64,000 bases of DNA from Rapana venosa (taxonomy: Eukaryota > Mollusca > Gastropoda > Neogastropoda > Muricidae), in NCBI GenBank assembly GCA_028751875.1, contig CM054138.1, positions 40,239,537 through 40,303,536 on the forward strand, given 5' to 3'. The notes beneath the pieces are model-generated. The model saw only the letters and a list, made by a program, of their open reading frames with translations, searched no databases and was not told the origin of the DNA. The position numbers and the translations under genes were made by a program. Positions 34,024 to 46,964 of the stretch are shown here, piece by piece; within the stretch, counting starts at the first letter, position 1; the number at the start of each line of letters is the position of its first letter.

Positions 34024-34151
34024 GGGGGGGCGGGGGGGGGGGGGCCCGGGGGGGGGGGGGGCCGGTTTCCTAAGTGCCGCCCTTTTAATCCCCCCCCCCC
34101 CCCCCAACCCCCCCCCCCCAAAAGTTTTTCCCCCCCAAAGAACCCCCCCCC

Positions 34152-34190
<39 letters not shown>

Positions 34191-34194
34191 AAAA
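33801..34194. repeat. poly-G / poly-C block
   Basis: A G run of about 55-95 bases from 33,965, further G runs to 34,062, then several C runs from 34,090 to 34,188. Probable sequencing or assembly artefact. Long ORFs here are Gly or Pro runs only. Confidence 0.9.
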
Positions 34195-34370
34195 AAAGTC
34201 CTTCGGAAAAGACTATAAACCGGGGTCCCCCTTTGTAAATTAGGCAGAACATCTTGCACACCTTAAACTTTCCGTTTTGGGGGAGTAGGCCATTTTTGTT
34301 GGCCCCGGGGGGAACGGGGGCAAAATTTTTCGAACCCGCATACACACGGGGGGCTGTGTGGGTTGTTTTT
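34195..34370 (+). mobile_element. SINE core in damaged sequence
   Basis: GACTATAAACCGGGGTCCCC, GGCAGAACATCTTGCACACC and GAGTAGGCCATTTTTGTTGG match the shared SINE-A/B core in plus orientation. Several bases are replaced by their neighbours. Confidence 0.75.
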
Positions 34371-34770
34371 TTTTAAAAGCAATTGAGTGTTATTTTAATT
34401 TGCCTTTTATAAATAAATAAAATTTTCATTTTGGTTTTACACAGTTTTTGAAAGGGGGGGTGGGGGGAGGAGGGGTGGGTTAAAAAAAAAACCCTACAGG
34501 GAAAAGGTGCCTTGGTTTTTTTTTTAGGGGAAACCCCGCACACAAACAAAAAAAGTTTAACATGATTTTAAAAATTTATGGAGAAAACCCCAGATATCTT
34601 TATTCAGCAAGGGAAAAAAAACACATGGTGGGGGCAGAAACCCCTGAAACTGTTTCTGAAAAAAAAAGGAATTTAAAAAATTTCCCAAAAAGTGAATAGG
34701 GCCCTGCAGAAGGCGTGACAATCTTATGGATTTTTGCCCCTGCTCTGAAAAAACAAGTCCCTAGGATTTT

Positions 34771-36210
34771 GGAGGGTCATACCCCCCCCCCACTGTTTCC
34801 CCCTTTCCATTTTCCCAAATTTGTTTCCCCCCCCCTTTCCCCTTCTCCCCCCCCCAGTTCACCACCCTTTCCCCCTCCCCCTCCTATCCTGTCCCCCCTC
34901 CCCCTTCCCCCCTTTCCCCTCCTCCTTTTCCAAACCCCCCTCCTTCCCCCTTCCCTTCTTTTCCCCCCTTCCCCCCTCTTCCTTCCCCCTTTCCCCCCTC
35001 TTCCTTCCTCCTTTCCCCCCTCTTCCTTCCTCTTCCCCCCTTCCTTCCTCCCTTTCCCCCCTCTTCCTTCCTCCCTTTCCCCCCTCCCTTTTTCCTTTCA
35101 ACCCACCCTTTCCCCCCTCCTTCCACCCTTCCCCCCTCCCTTTCCCCCCTCTTCCTTCCCCCTTCCAAACCCCCTTCCCCCTCTCCTTCCACCCTCTTCC
35201 TTCCTCCCTTTTTCCCCTTCCTTCCTCCTTCCCCCTTTCCTTCCTCCCCCCCAACCCCCTTCCTTCCTCCTTTTCCCCCCTCTTCCTTCCCCCTTCCACC
35301 ACCCCCTTTTCCTTTTTTCCTTCCACCCTCTTCCTTTTCCCCCTTCCACCCTCTTTCCCTCCTCCTTCCACCCTTTCCTTTCCCTTCCACCCTCTTCCCC
35401 TCCTCCCCCCACCCTCTTTCCCCTCCTCCCTTCCCCCCCTCTTTTCCCTTCCCCCCTTCCACCCTCTTCCTTCCTCCTTCCCCCCTCCCCCTTTCCTTCC
35501 TCCTTCCACCCTTTCCTTCCTTCTTCCACCCTGTTTCCCCCCCACCTTCCACCCTCTTCCTTTCCCCCTTCCACCCTCTTCCTTTCCCTTCCCCCTCTTC
35601 CTTCCTCCTTTCCCCCCTTCCCCTCCTCCTTCTTCCTTTTCCCCTTCCCCCTTCCAACCCCTTCCTTTCCTTCCCCCCTCTTCCTTTTCCCCCTTCCACC
35701 CCCTTCCCCTTCCTTTTTCCCCCTGTTTTCCCCCCCACCTTCCACCCTTCCTTCCTCCCTTCCCCCCTCTTCTTTCCCCCCTTCCAAACCCCTTCCTTCC
35801 TCCCTTTCCCCCCTTTCCCCCCCTTCCATCCCCTTTTCCCTTCCCCCTTCCCCCCTCTTTCCCTTTCCCCCTTCCACCCTTCCTTCCCCTTCCACCCTTT
35901 CCTTCCTTCTTCCCCCCCTGTTCCCCCCCCACCTTCCCCCTCTTCCTTTCCCCCTTCCCCCCCTCTTCCTTCCTCCTTCCCCCCTCTTTCCCTTTCCCCC
36001 TTCCCCTCTTTTTTTCCTTCTTCCCCCCTCTTCCCCCCCTCCTTTTTTTCCTCCCCCTCCCCCTTTCCCCCTTTCCCCCCTCTTCCTCTCCCCCTTCCCC
36101 CCTCTTCCTTCCTCCTTCCACCCTCTTTTCCCTTTTCCTTTTCCCCCCTCCTTTTTTTTTCCCCCCCCCCTTTTCCCCCTGTTCCCCCCCTCCTCCCCTC
36201 CCCCTTTGGG
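34771..36210 (+). repeat. 1.4-kb polypyrimidine tract
   Basis: Almost only C and T for over 1.4 kb, with rare A (mostly in CCACCC or CCAAACC). A loose unit of about 24-30 bp (CCCCCCTCTTCCTTCCTCC type) repeats imperfectly. It sits inside the damaged block, so the true sequence is doubtful. The 512-codon ORF over it encodes only Pro, Ser, Leu and Phe and is not a gene. Confidence 0.9.
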
Positions 36211-36414
36211 AAGAGATCTTTTTTTTTTGGGTTTAAAAAACCGGGAAAAGTGAGTGAAGAATCCAGGGCCCGACAGGGAAGAGGCCCAAAACCCTTTCCA
36301 GAGAAAGGGAAGGGGGAGGGACGTTGTTGAGGCCCCATTTCCCCCGCCCGGAGCTATAAGGGAAAAAAAAGGAAAAGGAATTTAAAATTTTTGCCCCTTT
36401 CTTTTAAAATTTCG

Positions 36415-36715
36415 GTTCCCCCTGTTTTATGCAGTTTTTTACATTTTGTCAAACCGGGTTCCCCCCGGGACAAAATGGCCTAATCTTCCCAAAAAGTGGA
36501 ACAGGCCCTTTTTTGTTTTACGCAAGATGTTTTGCGTTCATTTTGCGCACACGGGGTTCCCGGGTTTTTAACTCATCCAAAGGACTTTTTGGAGGGGAAA
36601 GAAATGGGGACTGGGGTTAACTCCGGGTAAAAAAACCCCTTTGGAAGATTCAAAACCCGGGGTGACTTCCCACGAGTTTTAATGTTAACACTCCCAACCA
36701 TCCCGGTTATCCCAT
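36415..36715 (-). mobile_element. SINE-A copy in damaged sequence
   Basis: It follows the 50,092-50,432 copy in order: ACAAAATGGCCTAATCTTCC, CGCAAGATGTTTTGCG, CATCCAAAGGACTTTTTGGA, GGTTAACTCCGGG. Many changes turn a base into its neighbour. Confidence 0.8.
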
Positions 36716-39700
36716 ACCCCCGGAAAACAGCAAACAAAGAAGAGAAGGAAAAGGGGGTGAGATGCGGGTAAAGGGCAGGCGCCCGTATGTCTGGTAGAGT
36801 GTTTTCGAAAAACAGATTTTTCAAAACGTTACATAGCTTTCCCCCCTTTTTTTTCAAGGGCTCTGTTTTTTTTTCACCGAGCTGTAAAATAAACCTCTTG
36901 TGCTTTAAACCCCTTTTTTGATTTGGGGTGCAATGACCTGTTCAAAGGGGTCTCTCTCTTCCCCCTTCCCTCCCCTCTCTTCGCCCTCGTTCCTCGCCGT
37001 TCCGTTTTTTTCACGTGTTTTTTTTGCAACAAAATTGCAGGAGCCAGTTTGGGCCCCGCCTGACTGAAAACTTTGCTGTAAAAAATTTTGTCGATTCTGG
37101 CGGGGTTTAGATACCACCGTTTTAAAACTTAAAGCCAACCATCCCGGTTATCCCCCTCCCCCAAAAAAGGGGGGACAGAAAGACAGACCGACAGACAGGG
37201 CGAAAAAGAAGGGAGGGGGGAGATGTGAATTTTAAAACGTTGGCCAGTATGTCTGGTATGTTGTTTTTTATTGTTAATTTTTGTGTTGTGGGTCAATCCC
37301 CCTTTCCCCTGTCCCCCCTTTTGAAAAAGGGTTTAAAAGCTTTAAAAAACACAATAAACTTTTGTCATTTTTTCTCTCTCTTCTCTCTCTCTCTATCCCC
37401 CTCTCTCTCTCTATCTCTCTCTCTTCTCTCTCTCTCTCTTCTTTTGGGTTTTTTGGGGGGGGGGGGGAGGGTTTTTTTTGTTTTTTTAAGGGGGGAAACC
37501 TTTTGGGTTTGGGGGAACCCCGTCCCATCATTTTGCCATGCTGCTTTTTGCTGTCGGTGCTTTTAAAGCCCCCCCCCTCTCCCCGGTTGTTTCTTTTTAG
37601 AAAGGAAAGCGAGGGGGGAAGGGGGAAAAAAAAGTCTAAGGTTTTTAAAAAAGTGTAAAAGTGTGTGTGTTTGTGTTTTGGGTGTGTGTGTGTTTTGGTT
37701 TGTGGTGTTTTGGTTTGTAATTTCATTATTTTTAAAGGGCCATTTATTTTTTAAAAAAAAATTTTAACTTTGTGAAGTAAGAAAGAATTAATTTTCATGC
37801 CCAAGGGGTTAAAGAAATTTTAAATTTTAAAACGGGAATGGGGAAATAAAGATGGTTTTGAAACCCCAAAAATGGAAAAGTCAAAGAACCCTTCTTTTAA
37901 AACCACTTGGGGGGAGGTTGGTTATCCCCGCTTAAAAATCCATTTTTCCCGTAGGCCCTATTTAAAACCGGCAGAAAAGGGGCCCAGAAAAAAAAACGGG
38001 CAAAACCATAATAAATAGGACACCCCCGGAAAAAAAGTAGATAGCTAATTCCCTGGTGATGTATGTCCCATTTTCCTTGAGTATTTCAGTCATCCGTATT
38101 TTCAATCTATGATATTACTTGTTAACTGAAACTTAAATACCACAGGTTATAAACAAATATGTTCTGATTATCTATATTTACTCAAAACTTTAAAATTACT
38201 CATCGGGGTCGTATCTGGGAGTAGTTGCACTGATCAAAAAAAAAAATTTTAAAAAAAAACTTGCCCCCTTTGTAAAACAGTTCCAGACCTGTAGATAAAA
38301 ATTGTTGTTCGTTAGTTAAAAATTTATTTGGTACTGAAAAGATAGTATGTGTGTACATTCCCCCATTGATTCATATTACTGGGGGGCAAACAATGGTTTG
38401 GTCTAGAAATGTTTTAAACGTGTTTTTTGCATTACAAAAAATATTTTACGATTTGGTGTTTGAAAGCTAGAATTGCGGTAGAATTACTACTTTGTGGACT
38501 CTGATTTTTCTAGTCAGGTGTATGCAACAAGTGATTTTTCCCCGTAACTCCCGTAAAAATATAACCTTTGGAGAGCAAAGCCTGAGTTATGCAGTATGTT
38601 CATTGTCTCATTTGAAAGGGTTGTGTGAACGGGTCTGAAAACAGTTTTAATACGTTTCCAGTTCTGGGTTTCAGGTTGTGAATAATTTTTATTTTCCACT
38701 GAACTGTATTCTTATTGTCGACTTTTACTGTTATTTCTCTTCAAGTGCAAAATGTAACTGAATCAACCACTTACCAGCGTGTCTGTATGCTTTTGATGAA
38801 GGTGATTTTGCCCTAAGAGGAGCAGGAAGATAAGACTGTAAAAACCCAATTCATTTAAAATAACTTTTAAAGAAAAAGACGGGGAAAAAAATTTGGATTT
38901 TGATGTAAATGGGGCCTGATTTATTTGTGATTAAAAAAATATATATTCTAGTGCGTAATTTGACAAAATTTTAACCCAAGGAAGAAGAGAGAGAGAGAGA
39001 AAAGGAGAGAGAGAGAGAGAGGAAATTTATACGATCAAGCGTTTGCCACACACCTTGCTTATAATCGACCTGGACTTTAGGGAAGTGAACTAAAAACCCA
39101 TTATCACCCCCCCAAGGGGAAAAAATTCCCCCTAAAACACACACAAATATCGCGCGTGCTTCGTTTTGTCTGCGACGCTCACAAAGCAACTTTTGCTGTC
39201 GTCATATGAGCGAAAATGCGCTGTTCTGCAGTCCGCCCTGGCGAGTCAGGCGAGGCATCCAACTTCCGCCTGGTGGGATTGTTATTTTTTTCTGTCTTAA
39301 AAAAAAAAAAGAAATGAAGAAAAAAGGAGGAGAAAAGGACCAAGGGGTAGAAAGAAGGAGGTACCGAAGAAAAGGGAAAAAGGGGGCAGAAATAAGAGAA
39401 GGGGATCGAAAAGGGGGAAATTTGCAATAAAAAAATTCAAAAGGTGGGGTGCTGTTCGGGCCTATAGGGACAGTCCCACGCCTGGCCACGGGAACGGACT
39501 ACGCGCGTTGTCACCGATTGTCATGTAAGGGCTTCATATATAGTCTAAATTGGCCTGTGCTGGGGTGCGTGTGTAGTGTTGCCGTGAAAATCGAAGTTGT
39601 GTTTTCTCCCACTTCCAGTTGTTTCAGCACCTTTTAGGGTTGGGGTTAGGGCCTTTCAGAAGCTTGAAAATCTGTCTATTTTGGGCAACCCAAAATTTCC

Positions 39701-40149
39701 CCCTTTTTTGGGGGAAAATTAAAATTCAAAAAAGGGGAAAAGCGGGTTTTTTTAATTGCCTTATTCGTTATTTTCTCTTTTTTTTTTTTTTTTAAAATCA
39801 AGGGGGGTTTTTTGTATCTTTTTTGGGCTTTGGGGGGGTGTCTAAATGTGTGTAATTGGAGCAGGTTTTTGAAGGGAAACCCCGGGGGAGGTTGACTGGA
39901 AGGCCCAGGGGGGTTGGGGCGTAAAAAAGGGGTGTGATCTTTTCCACATTTTGGGGTGGTTGGGGTGTTTTCCCCTTGGATTCCCAAATTGTTCTTTTCC
40001 TTGAGGTCCCCGTTTTCGTAGCTTTAAAAAACATGCTTGGGGTGTTTTCCCCAAAGATCCCCCCTCTTTTCTGCCTTAGAAGAGGGCCCCCGATTTTGGG
40101 GTTTTTTAAATGGATTGGAAGTTGAACGTTTTTTTTCTTCTCCCCCTTT
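36716..40149. other. damaged or unassignable sequence
   Basis: Contains CT runs at 37,374-37,441, a G run at 37,457-37,468, a GA run at 38,986-39,021 and an A/GA-rich stretch near 39,300-39,420. About 38,040-38,880 looks cleaner but shows no gene. If the gypsy element continues, its C-terminal pol part could lie at 39,670-40,150, but I cannot read it. Confidence 0.5.
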
Positions 40150-40160
40150 CGTTGCGGAAA

Positions 40161-40201
<41 letters not shown>

Positions 40202-40860
40202 TGGTGATAGCCATTTTGAAAAGGGGCTGCTCTGAAATAGGATAGGCAATGTAGGGATCCTTTGCTTTTTTGAGAAGTTTTTTTAGGTCTGTTGTCTTTC
40301 GCTTCCCCATTGCTCGGGATTTTTGGGAGACTGTCGTGTGGGTGAAGCCGAAGTCTGAAGAAAAAATTGCAAAGTCAGCACGGGCAAACTGAGGTCCTTT
40401 TGTCAGACCCACACGGGGAGCCGTGAACAGCAAAGATGCTTTTCATTTTGGCGTGAGGCTACTGCTTCGGTTTGTCAAGACGCGGTTTGTCCAGGGGGTA
40501 AGTCGATACAACGATTAGCTTCCCGTTAGCTCGAACAGATCCTTCCCATCTAAAACCATTCGATCGGGAAAAGGAAGGGGGAAGAAAGGGGTTCCTTTCC
40601 CTTCAGTCTGTGTTTGTCAAAAATAGATTTTTGTTGACAAGGTTTCAATCGGGAAAGATATGTATGGCCCCCAAAAAAGAGGGATGAAGCAAGAGTCTGC
40701 ATTTGTGATTCCGGGTCCCCTTCGTGAATACGTTTTAGAATTTCCTTTCTCCCCTGGGGATAACGATTTGTCAAAAACAGTAGCGATCATTGCGATGGTC
40801 ATTTTCTCTGTTTGTCCATATGCTTGAAAGGGGTGATCGGGGGTAGGTGGGCCATCCACT
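40150..40860 (-). pseudogene. degenerate Ty3/gypsy integrase
   Basis: In the minus sense 40,774-40,590 reads RKEILKRIHEGDPESQMQ and resembles the integrase zinc-binding region. Then 40,460-40,225 gives MKSIFAVHG, KGPQFARADFAIFSSDFGFT and LLKKAKDPYIA, which resemble the integrase core of Ty3/gypsy elements around the second acidic residue and the segment after it. Frames change and stops interrupt, and part of the decay may be sequencing error. A G run at 40,160-40,199 truncates it. No LTR could be identified. Confidence 0.75.
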
Positions 40861-41240
40861 GATGCAGATCTCGGTTTTGGTGTTTCAGGATTGATTTTTG
40901 TATTCCTTAAATTTATGCAGCTTGTTTGCTAAAGTGGCAATTATCGATGACCTGATTACAAAGACTGTTGCATCATCGATGGATTTGCCCGTTTTTTTTT
41001 GGCTGAGCATGTGGGAAAGTGACGTGCGCCCGCGTTGTTATTTTTCCAGGCGTCAAAACATTTGGAGAGAAAGCATGATGTATCAAAACCCCGCTGAATG
41101 CAGGGGGGTTTTTGGAAAGTTCGAGAGAAGCAGGGTACCAGGGGCTTGGGATCAGTCTCTACGGAAGCTGAGGCCAGGATTATTCACTCAGTCTCTCACG
41201 GGCCCAAGTGCTGCTAATCCTCTTTTCTATTACAGCTAGT

Positions 41241-42060
41241 TTTTCTCGTTGAGGGAGGGAAAAATATAAGATGGATGGTTTTTGTTTTTGAGTTGGAAAA
41301 GAAAAAATTGGGGAGGTAGTGATAAAGTTTTTTGGGGGTGAGGAGGGGGGGAGGTGAAATGAGTTTTTGTTTGTGGAAAGGTTTTGTTGGGGTATTTTTG
41401 GGGGGGTGTTTTGTGTAAAAACACGTTGGGGGGGGTTTGGGAAGTTGGGTTGAAAGGGGGGGAGTTGGGTTTGAAGAATGGGGAAGTAGGGATGTTTTTG
41501 GGGAAGAAAATTTGATGGTTATTTTGGGATTGGGGAATGGTTGTGAGAGTGTAAATTGGGTTTTGGAAAATTACATTTTCAGAAGTGGCACCCGAGTGTT
41601 TAGGAGGAGCTTTTGAAATGGTTGGGCCCGGACAATATTAGGGTGGAAAAAGTTGTGAGGATTTGAAGGGCCCGCAAAATTATTGTAAGGAAAGGGAAAG
41701 TGGTAGAAATACCCCAAAAGGGGAGAGTTGTGAAGGGTTGTTCCACGGGAGGGGTTTGAAAAGGGAGTTTAGTTGAGAAAATTTGGATGTTTTTAGGGGG
41801 TTTTTAAAAGGGGGTTTGGATGAATTGTTGAAGGGTTTTTTTTTTGGTGAGTTTAAAGGGTTAGTTTGGTTTTGGGGGTAATTTGGGGGTTGTTTGGAAG
41901 GTGGTAAAATTTTTGGAAAAAGGGGAATTAGTTTTACTTTGGAAATTAGAGGGGGGGTATTTTTCTTGGGAAAATGAAAGGTTTTGAAAATTTTTGAGGG
42001 GTTTTGGGTTTTTGTAATTTAATGGGAAATTGGTTTAAAATAATTTTGATGGGCTTTGGA
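41241..42060. other. C-depleted stretch
   Basis: For about 800 bp the plus strand is built almost only of G, T and A, for example GGTAGTGATAAAGTTTTTTG. Neighbouring sequence on both sides has normal C content. No coding or repeat assignment. Confidence 0.8.
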
Positions 42061-44440
42061 TTGATTTGGTTACACGGAGAAAACCCCCACTTGACACAGG
42101 CTGCCTACTGAGGAGAGAGAAGGCCTTTTAGAACGTAAATTTCCTGTCATTTTTTTGTCTCCGGGCGCAGCGGGCTTGAATTATCCCCGTTGTAAGGTAT
42201 GTTCCCTGCCCTTTTCAGGATTCCGGTTTTGTTAGCTGGTGTGTCGCCCAGCTTTCCCCCACCATAAAACTGATGCACCCGTTTTATTTAAGATTGGGTT
42301 TGCCATTTGTGGTTATTTTTGCGTCCAGATCATCACCTGAGTGGAAACATGGGCCCAAAAATCGTCATTAGTTCGTGTGAAAATCATTTCATTGATAATT
42401 CATGAACTATTTGTGTCATATTGTGTTTTTTAAAGGCCATACTTGGCAAACAACCAAATTCCTTTCTTTGGGAAATGAAAAATATGTGCGCGCAAATTTG
42501 GCTCTTGGATGAGATTTTCCTTCCCCAATATCCCCGATTTGAAATTGTTTGGCTCTACTGGTTGATGGAAAAAGTGGCGATACTGTTCTTTCAAAGCAGA
42601 ACATTTTTTGACAACGTTTATAGAAGCGTCGCCTCTGTCACTTTGACTCTTTTTCTCTTTCAGTTGTTGCTAGCTGGCTGCTTGAGTAAGAGTTAAACGC
42701 TTTTCTTGGAGTTCGTTGGGGAGTGATCATCGAGTACACCAAAATATTCGGTCCCCTTTCAGTTCCCTTTTAATTGACCAATTCCTTCTTTAGCCAAATT
42801 TTAATAAATCTTGAATAAAATTTTCAACTGCTCTCCGGCCTTTTTATTCTTTTTTGAACTTGGGTCCCCTCAACAATCGTAAATTTTTCCCAGCACCAAA
42901 GTATTACAAAAGCAGTCGATTTATCCTGTGAAACAGTGTCTTCATCAATGTTCAGGTTGACTTATTGTCTCCCCCATTCCCATAGTGTATAAAATACATC
43001 ACCTGTTCTTCTCAGTTTTTTTTCATAAGACCTGAACCTGTTCTGTAACGAAGGAAACGTTGCTTTTCCCTTTTGGCCATGGCTGCTGTGCCCTCGAATG
43101 GTTTGGGGCTGGAGACTTATCGGCTCGAACACTTCGTCTGTCCTTGCTGCACTTCTTCCCTTCGTGTCCAATCTTTGGTTTATAAAAAACCGCGCCCCAC
43201 TAGAATTGGCCTGGTCGTGGTAGCGTTGCGTGTGTGCCGGAAGAATCGGTTAGCGTTAAAATTTCTCCCACAATTCCTGTGTGTTCTCATCACCTTTTAC
43301 GGTATGAGAGTTATGGCCCCTTTCAGAAGCTCTGCAATATAGATCTTATTGAGCTAATCCTACTAAGGGCCCCCCTTTTTTCTCTTTTTACCCCCAACCT
43401 TTTCTTTGACCTCCTTGCTATTCGGGATTTGGGGGTTGTTGTTTTTTTTTATTTTTTAATGACACATGGTTTTGTGTAAATTTTTTGCTACCCCTTCGGC
43501 AGATTTTTCGCGTGAAAATTAGGCTGCTCCCCTGAAGAGGCGCCGCCACAAAGCAGGCCACCCTTTTTCTTCGTTTTTTTTTTTTTATCTCCTGTCTGAA
43601 TAGGTTTTTTGTTTCCAAACAATGGGTTTTTTCCGCAGAATTTTCCCAGGAAAATAACTCTGTTTTTCACGTAGGGTCTGAAATGTCTGTTGTCAGGGAC
43701 CTTGGTTTTTTTATTTCATTTGAAAGAAAGCACCCAACCACCACTCAAGATCTAGTGAATGGGGAAAAAAATTTTGGGCACAAACGGGATCAACCCAATT
43801 GTCGCTTTTAGGTGTGTGCTTACCTCTAGACACCGTCCACCTCATTAATGTCCTTAATTCAACAAAAACACCCCGAAAATACATGCGAACAGAACTTTTT
43901 GTTAGTTGTAACCATATCCTGACTGTCGTGGTGTTTTGGGACTTCAGCAATATAGAATAGTAACACCCCTCATCCCCCCCCTTTAAAATGCTGTTTCACA
44001 CATGTCAGTTGTAAGAGTCACATAATTGGTTATTGATGTTTTTTTCTAAATAAAATCGTGTTTTATTTTTCGTATGCATAAAATTCGCTTAAAACCATTT
44101 AAAATAGCATTTTAATTCACTTTTCCCTTTGGGATTCATGGCGTCCCCTTTTTAATTTTTTCAAACTGTTTCCTTTCAGTATTTTTATTGCAGAATAGTA
44201 AAGGGTTTATATGAAAAGGCCACAAACATATGATTGAATACTGTTAAATTTAGCGTTTTAAAAAGGGGTTTTTTAAATGAATTACGGTTTTTTTGGAATT
44301 TTTTTTTGTTCCTTCGTGGCTTGCGTTTAATTGAAAAGAAATCGTGAGGCGGTTTCCCCAACATTACTGGGAAAAATCGGGTTAGTTGACCAAAATTTTA
44401 AGATAATTTTAATGCTGGGTTAAATCAAGCTGGGGGAAAA
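42061..44440. other. damaged sequence, no gene assigned
   Basis: Mixed sequence with many T and C homopolymers. ORFs of up to 91 codons have no recognisable domain. If the gypsy element is long, its reverse transcriptase should lie in about 41-43 kb, but no RT motif was found. Confidence 0.45.
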
Positions 44441-44444
44441 ATTG

Positions 44445-44525
44445 CGAATTTGTAATAATAATAATTTAAGTATGGAATTTTATATAGCGCGAAACTTGAA
44501 AGCAACAAATCAAAGCGCTCAGATT
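44445..44525 (-). mobile_element. LINE 3' end fragment
   Basis: In the minus sense GCGCTTTGATTTGTTGCTTT, then CGCGCTATATAAAATTCC and ATT repeats. It resembles the LINE end at 56,517-56,590. Confidence 0.65.
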
Positions 44526-44705
44526 TTTTTTCATACCCAAAAATTTGGCCTTAAACGGGACATACAAAATTTCCTACCCCCTTTTCATACGCAACACTCC
44601 CCCAGAATTTTCCAACAAAGGGGGGGGGTGGGAGTCCCTTACTCTGTTGAGTTGACAAGTTTTACGACATAACCTACTTTAAAGGGCCCCTCAAGTGATT
44701 TGTTT

Positions 44706-44706
<1 letters not shown>

Positions 44707-44787
<81 letters not shown>

Positions 44788-44818
44788 ACCCCCCCAAAAC
44801 CCCCCCCCCCTTTGATGT
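44707..44818. repeat. poly-C run
   Basis: About 80 C plus shorter runs. Length not trustworthy. Confidence 0.9.
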
Positions 44819-45017
44819 TAGTTTATATGTTTTTGGTCCCCTGTAAGTAATTGATCCTGTCCCTAATCACACATGGGGGAAAACCCACCAAAATTTACCG
44901 TTGTTTTGTAAGTGTTTTTCCGTGGTAAAATAAAGATTTAAGTGCACTGTAAATGCCCCTCAGAAGGTCACAATCAAAGCCCAAATTGCTATGGTTTGTG
45001 TTTTTGGTTAGGAAATA

Positions 45018-45209
<192 letters not shown>

Positions 45210-45794
45210 GGAAAAAAAATTTTGCTTTGATTGGGGAAAATTTGCCAAAAAAAAACTTTCGTAAAAAGGGAAAGGGGGCAAAAAAATTAAAGTGGTGGGT
45301 CGCCCCTCCCCCTCCCCCCAAAAAACCACGAAGGAGAGAAGGGGGGGAAAGAGGGAAAAAAGAGAGGGGGAGAACAGGCAGGTTTTGGGGGAATTGGCCT
45401 GGGTGGGCCCCCAAAGTTTTTTCTTCAAAAAAGGGGGGCGGGGGTTGGGCCCTCTTCTCACCATGGTGGTCTTCTCTTTTATGGGGGTAAAGGGGGCCCG
45501 TAATTGCAAGGTGGCTGCTGCTTTGAACAAAACCCTCGGGGGTATTTATCCAAAAACTTCCCCAAGGGGCGGAAGTTTGCAGGACCGGCCCCGAGGTTTT
45601 AAAAAAAATTTTTTCAGGGGCTGGCCCCCGGAAGAGAATTCCCCCCATTTGTAGAAAGCCTTTGAGGAAACCAAATTCGCCACCCCGAAGGGGGACTCCC
45701 TCCCAAAATTTGGGGAATTAAAATTTGGCGGGGATTAAAATGTTTGGCCTGCCTAAAAAAAATCCCTCTTCCTTTCCCCTTTTCCCACTTTCCC

Positions 45795-46060
45795 CCCATC
45801 CATTAGACCATGAGTGGTGATCCGGGTGCTAGTCTTTCGGCTGAGACGATGAACCGAGGTCCCGTGTGTTACACATAATTATTTAGCCCACGCAAAAGAA
45901 CCCCACGGCAACAAGAGAGTTGTCCATGGCAAAATTCTGTAGAACAAAAGCCAGTCTGATAGGAAAACCAATACAGTTGCAGACAGGAACCCGGGGAGAG
46001 CAGCCCTTTCACGCAGAGAAATTTGTCGTGACTTGAAATGGTATAAATAAATAAATAATA
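45795..46060 (+). mobile_element. dispersed repeat, family F
   Basis: Second copy of the repeat at 905-1240. ATTAGACCATGAGTGGTGAT, GTCTTTCGGCTGAGACGATG and CAAAATTCTGTAGAACAAAA precede the end GTGACTTGAAATGGTATAAA and an (AAAT)n tail. It marks the start of a clean island within the damaged block. Confidence 0.8.
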
Positions 46061-46080
46061 GTGTGGACATGCTTCAAATC

Positions 46081-46082
<2 letters not shown>

Positions 46083-46141
<59 letters not shown>
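46083..46141. repeat. (CT)n microsatellite
   Basis: A pure CT run immediately after the family F tail. Confidence 0.97.
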
Positions 46142-46143
<2 letters not shown>

Positions 46144-46454
46144 CTTTACTCTGGAGACAATGTGCGTGAAAGCTGGCGTGATGAAAGTTAGAATTGTGTT
46201 TCTGATTCCCTGGTTGACACACATGGGCCTTTGAAAAATGAAGACTTGTTAACGGAAAGTGCTGCCAATGGAACTTAAAATGCTAAATGTAGGCTATGTC
46301 TTTCCTTCACTGGACTATTTCCAAACTACATGATAACTATTTCGTGTCTTGCATGTGTTCTTTAGATGTTGCGTGTCTGGTAGAAACGTTCATTCATGGA
46401 TGTAAACATGCTTCTTGTTTTCTAAATACACGATTTTGTTTGCCAACAACACGT

Positions 46455-46486
<32 letters not shown>

Positions 46487-46927
46487 CATGTCTGGAGGAG
46501 TTGTACGTCTTGTTAAACATGTGCATGCTCACATGAAACATGTTGATGTACTTTCCCGTATTTTTGGTGGTTTGTTATTGATAACCCTTTTGTTTGGTGC
46601 TGATAAAGGCATATAGTTTGTATATTGATATTGATTCATATGTACCAGCTGAAGGCTATTTGAACTGTAAAATGGGCATTACATTGCAAGAGGATTTGTT
46701 GACTGGATGTCTGTTGAGCCTGCAATGTTGCTACCTTGCTATGTGGGGATTTGAATGACAGGACTGGTCATGACTCATCACTGTCAGCATACTACAGGAA
46801 CTGTAGACTTTCAGCTGGAAAGTCACCCAGCCAGTGTTGATAGAGTGACAGGAAATGGGACAATAATTAAACACCTTTGGAAAACTTCTGTTAAATTATA
46901 TACTGCCCTCCACTTACTAATGGCACT

Positions 46928-46964
<37 letters not shown>

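Noticed and set aside
34715..36338. ORFs of 420-512 codons on both strands
   Set aside because: They are translations of a polypyrimidine tract (Pro/Ser/Phe/Leu on one strand, Gly/Glu/Arg/Lys on the other) open in several frames at once.
39636..39656. Telomere-like TTAGGG motifs
   Set aside because: Only two imperfect units (TTAGGGTTGGGGTTAGGG) inside the damaged block. Not an array.
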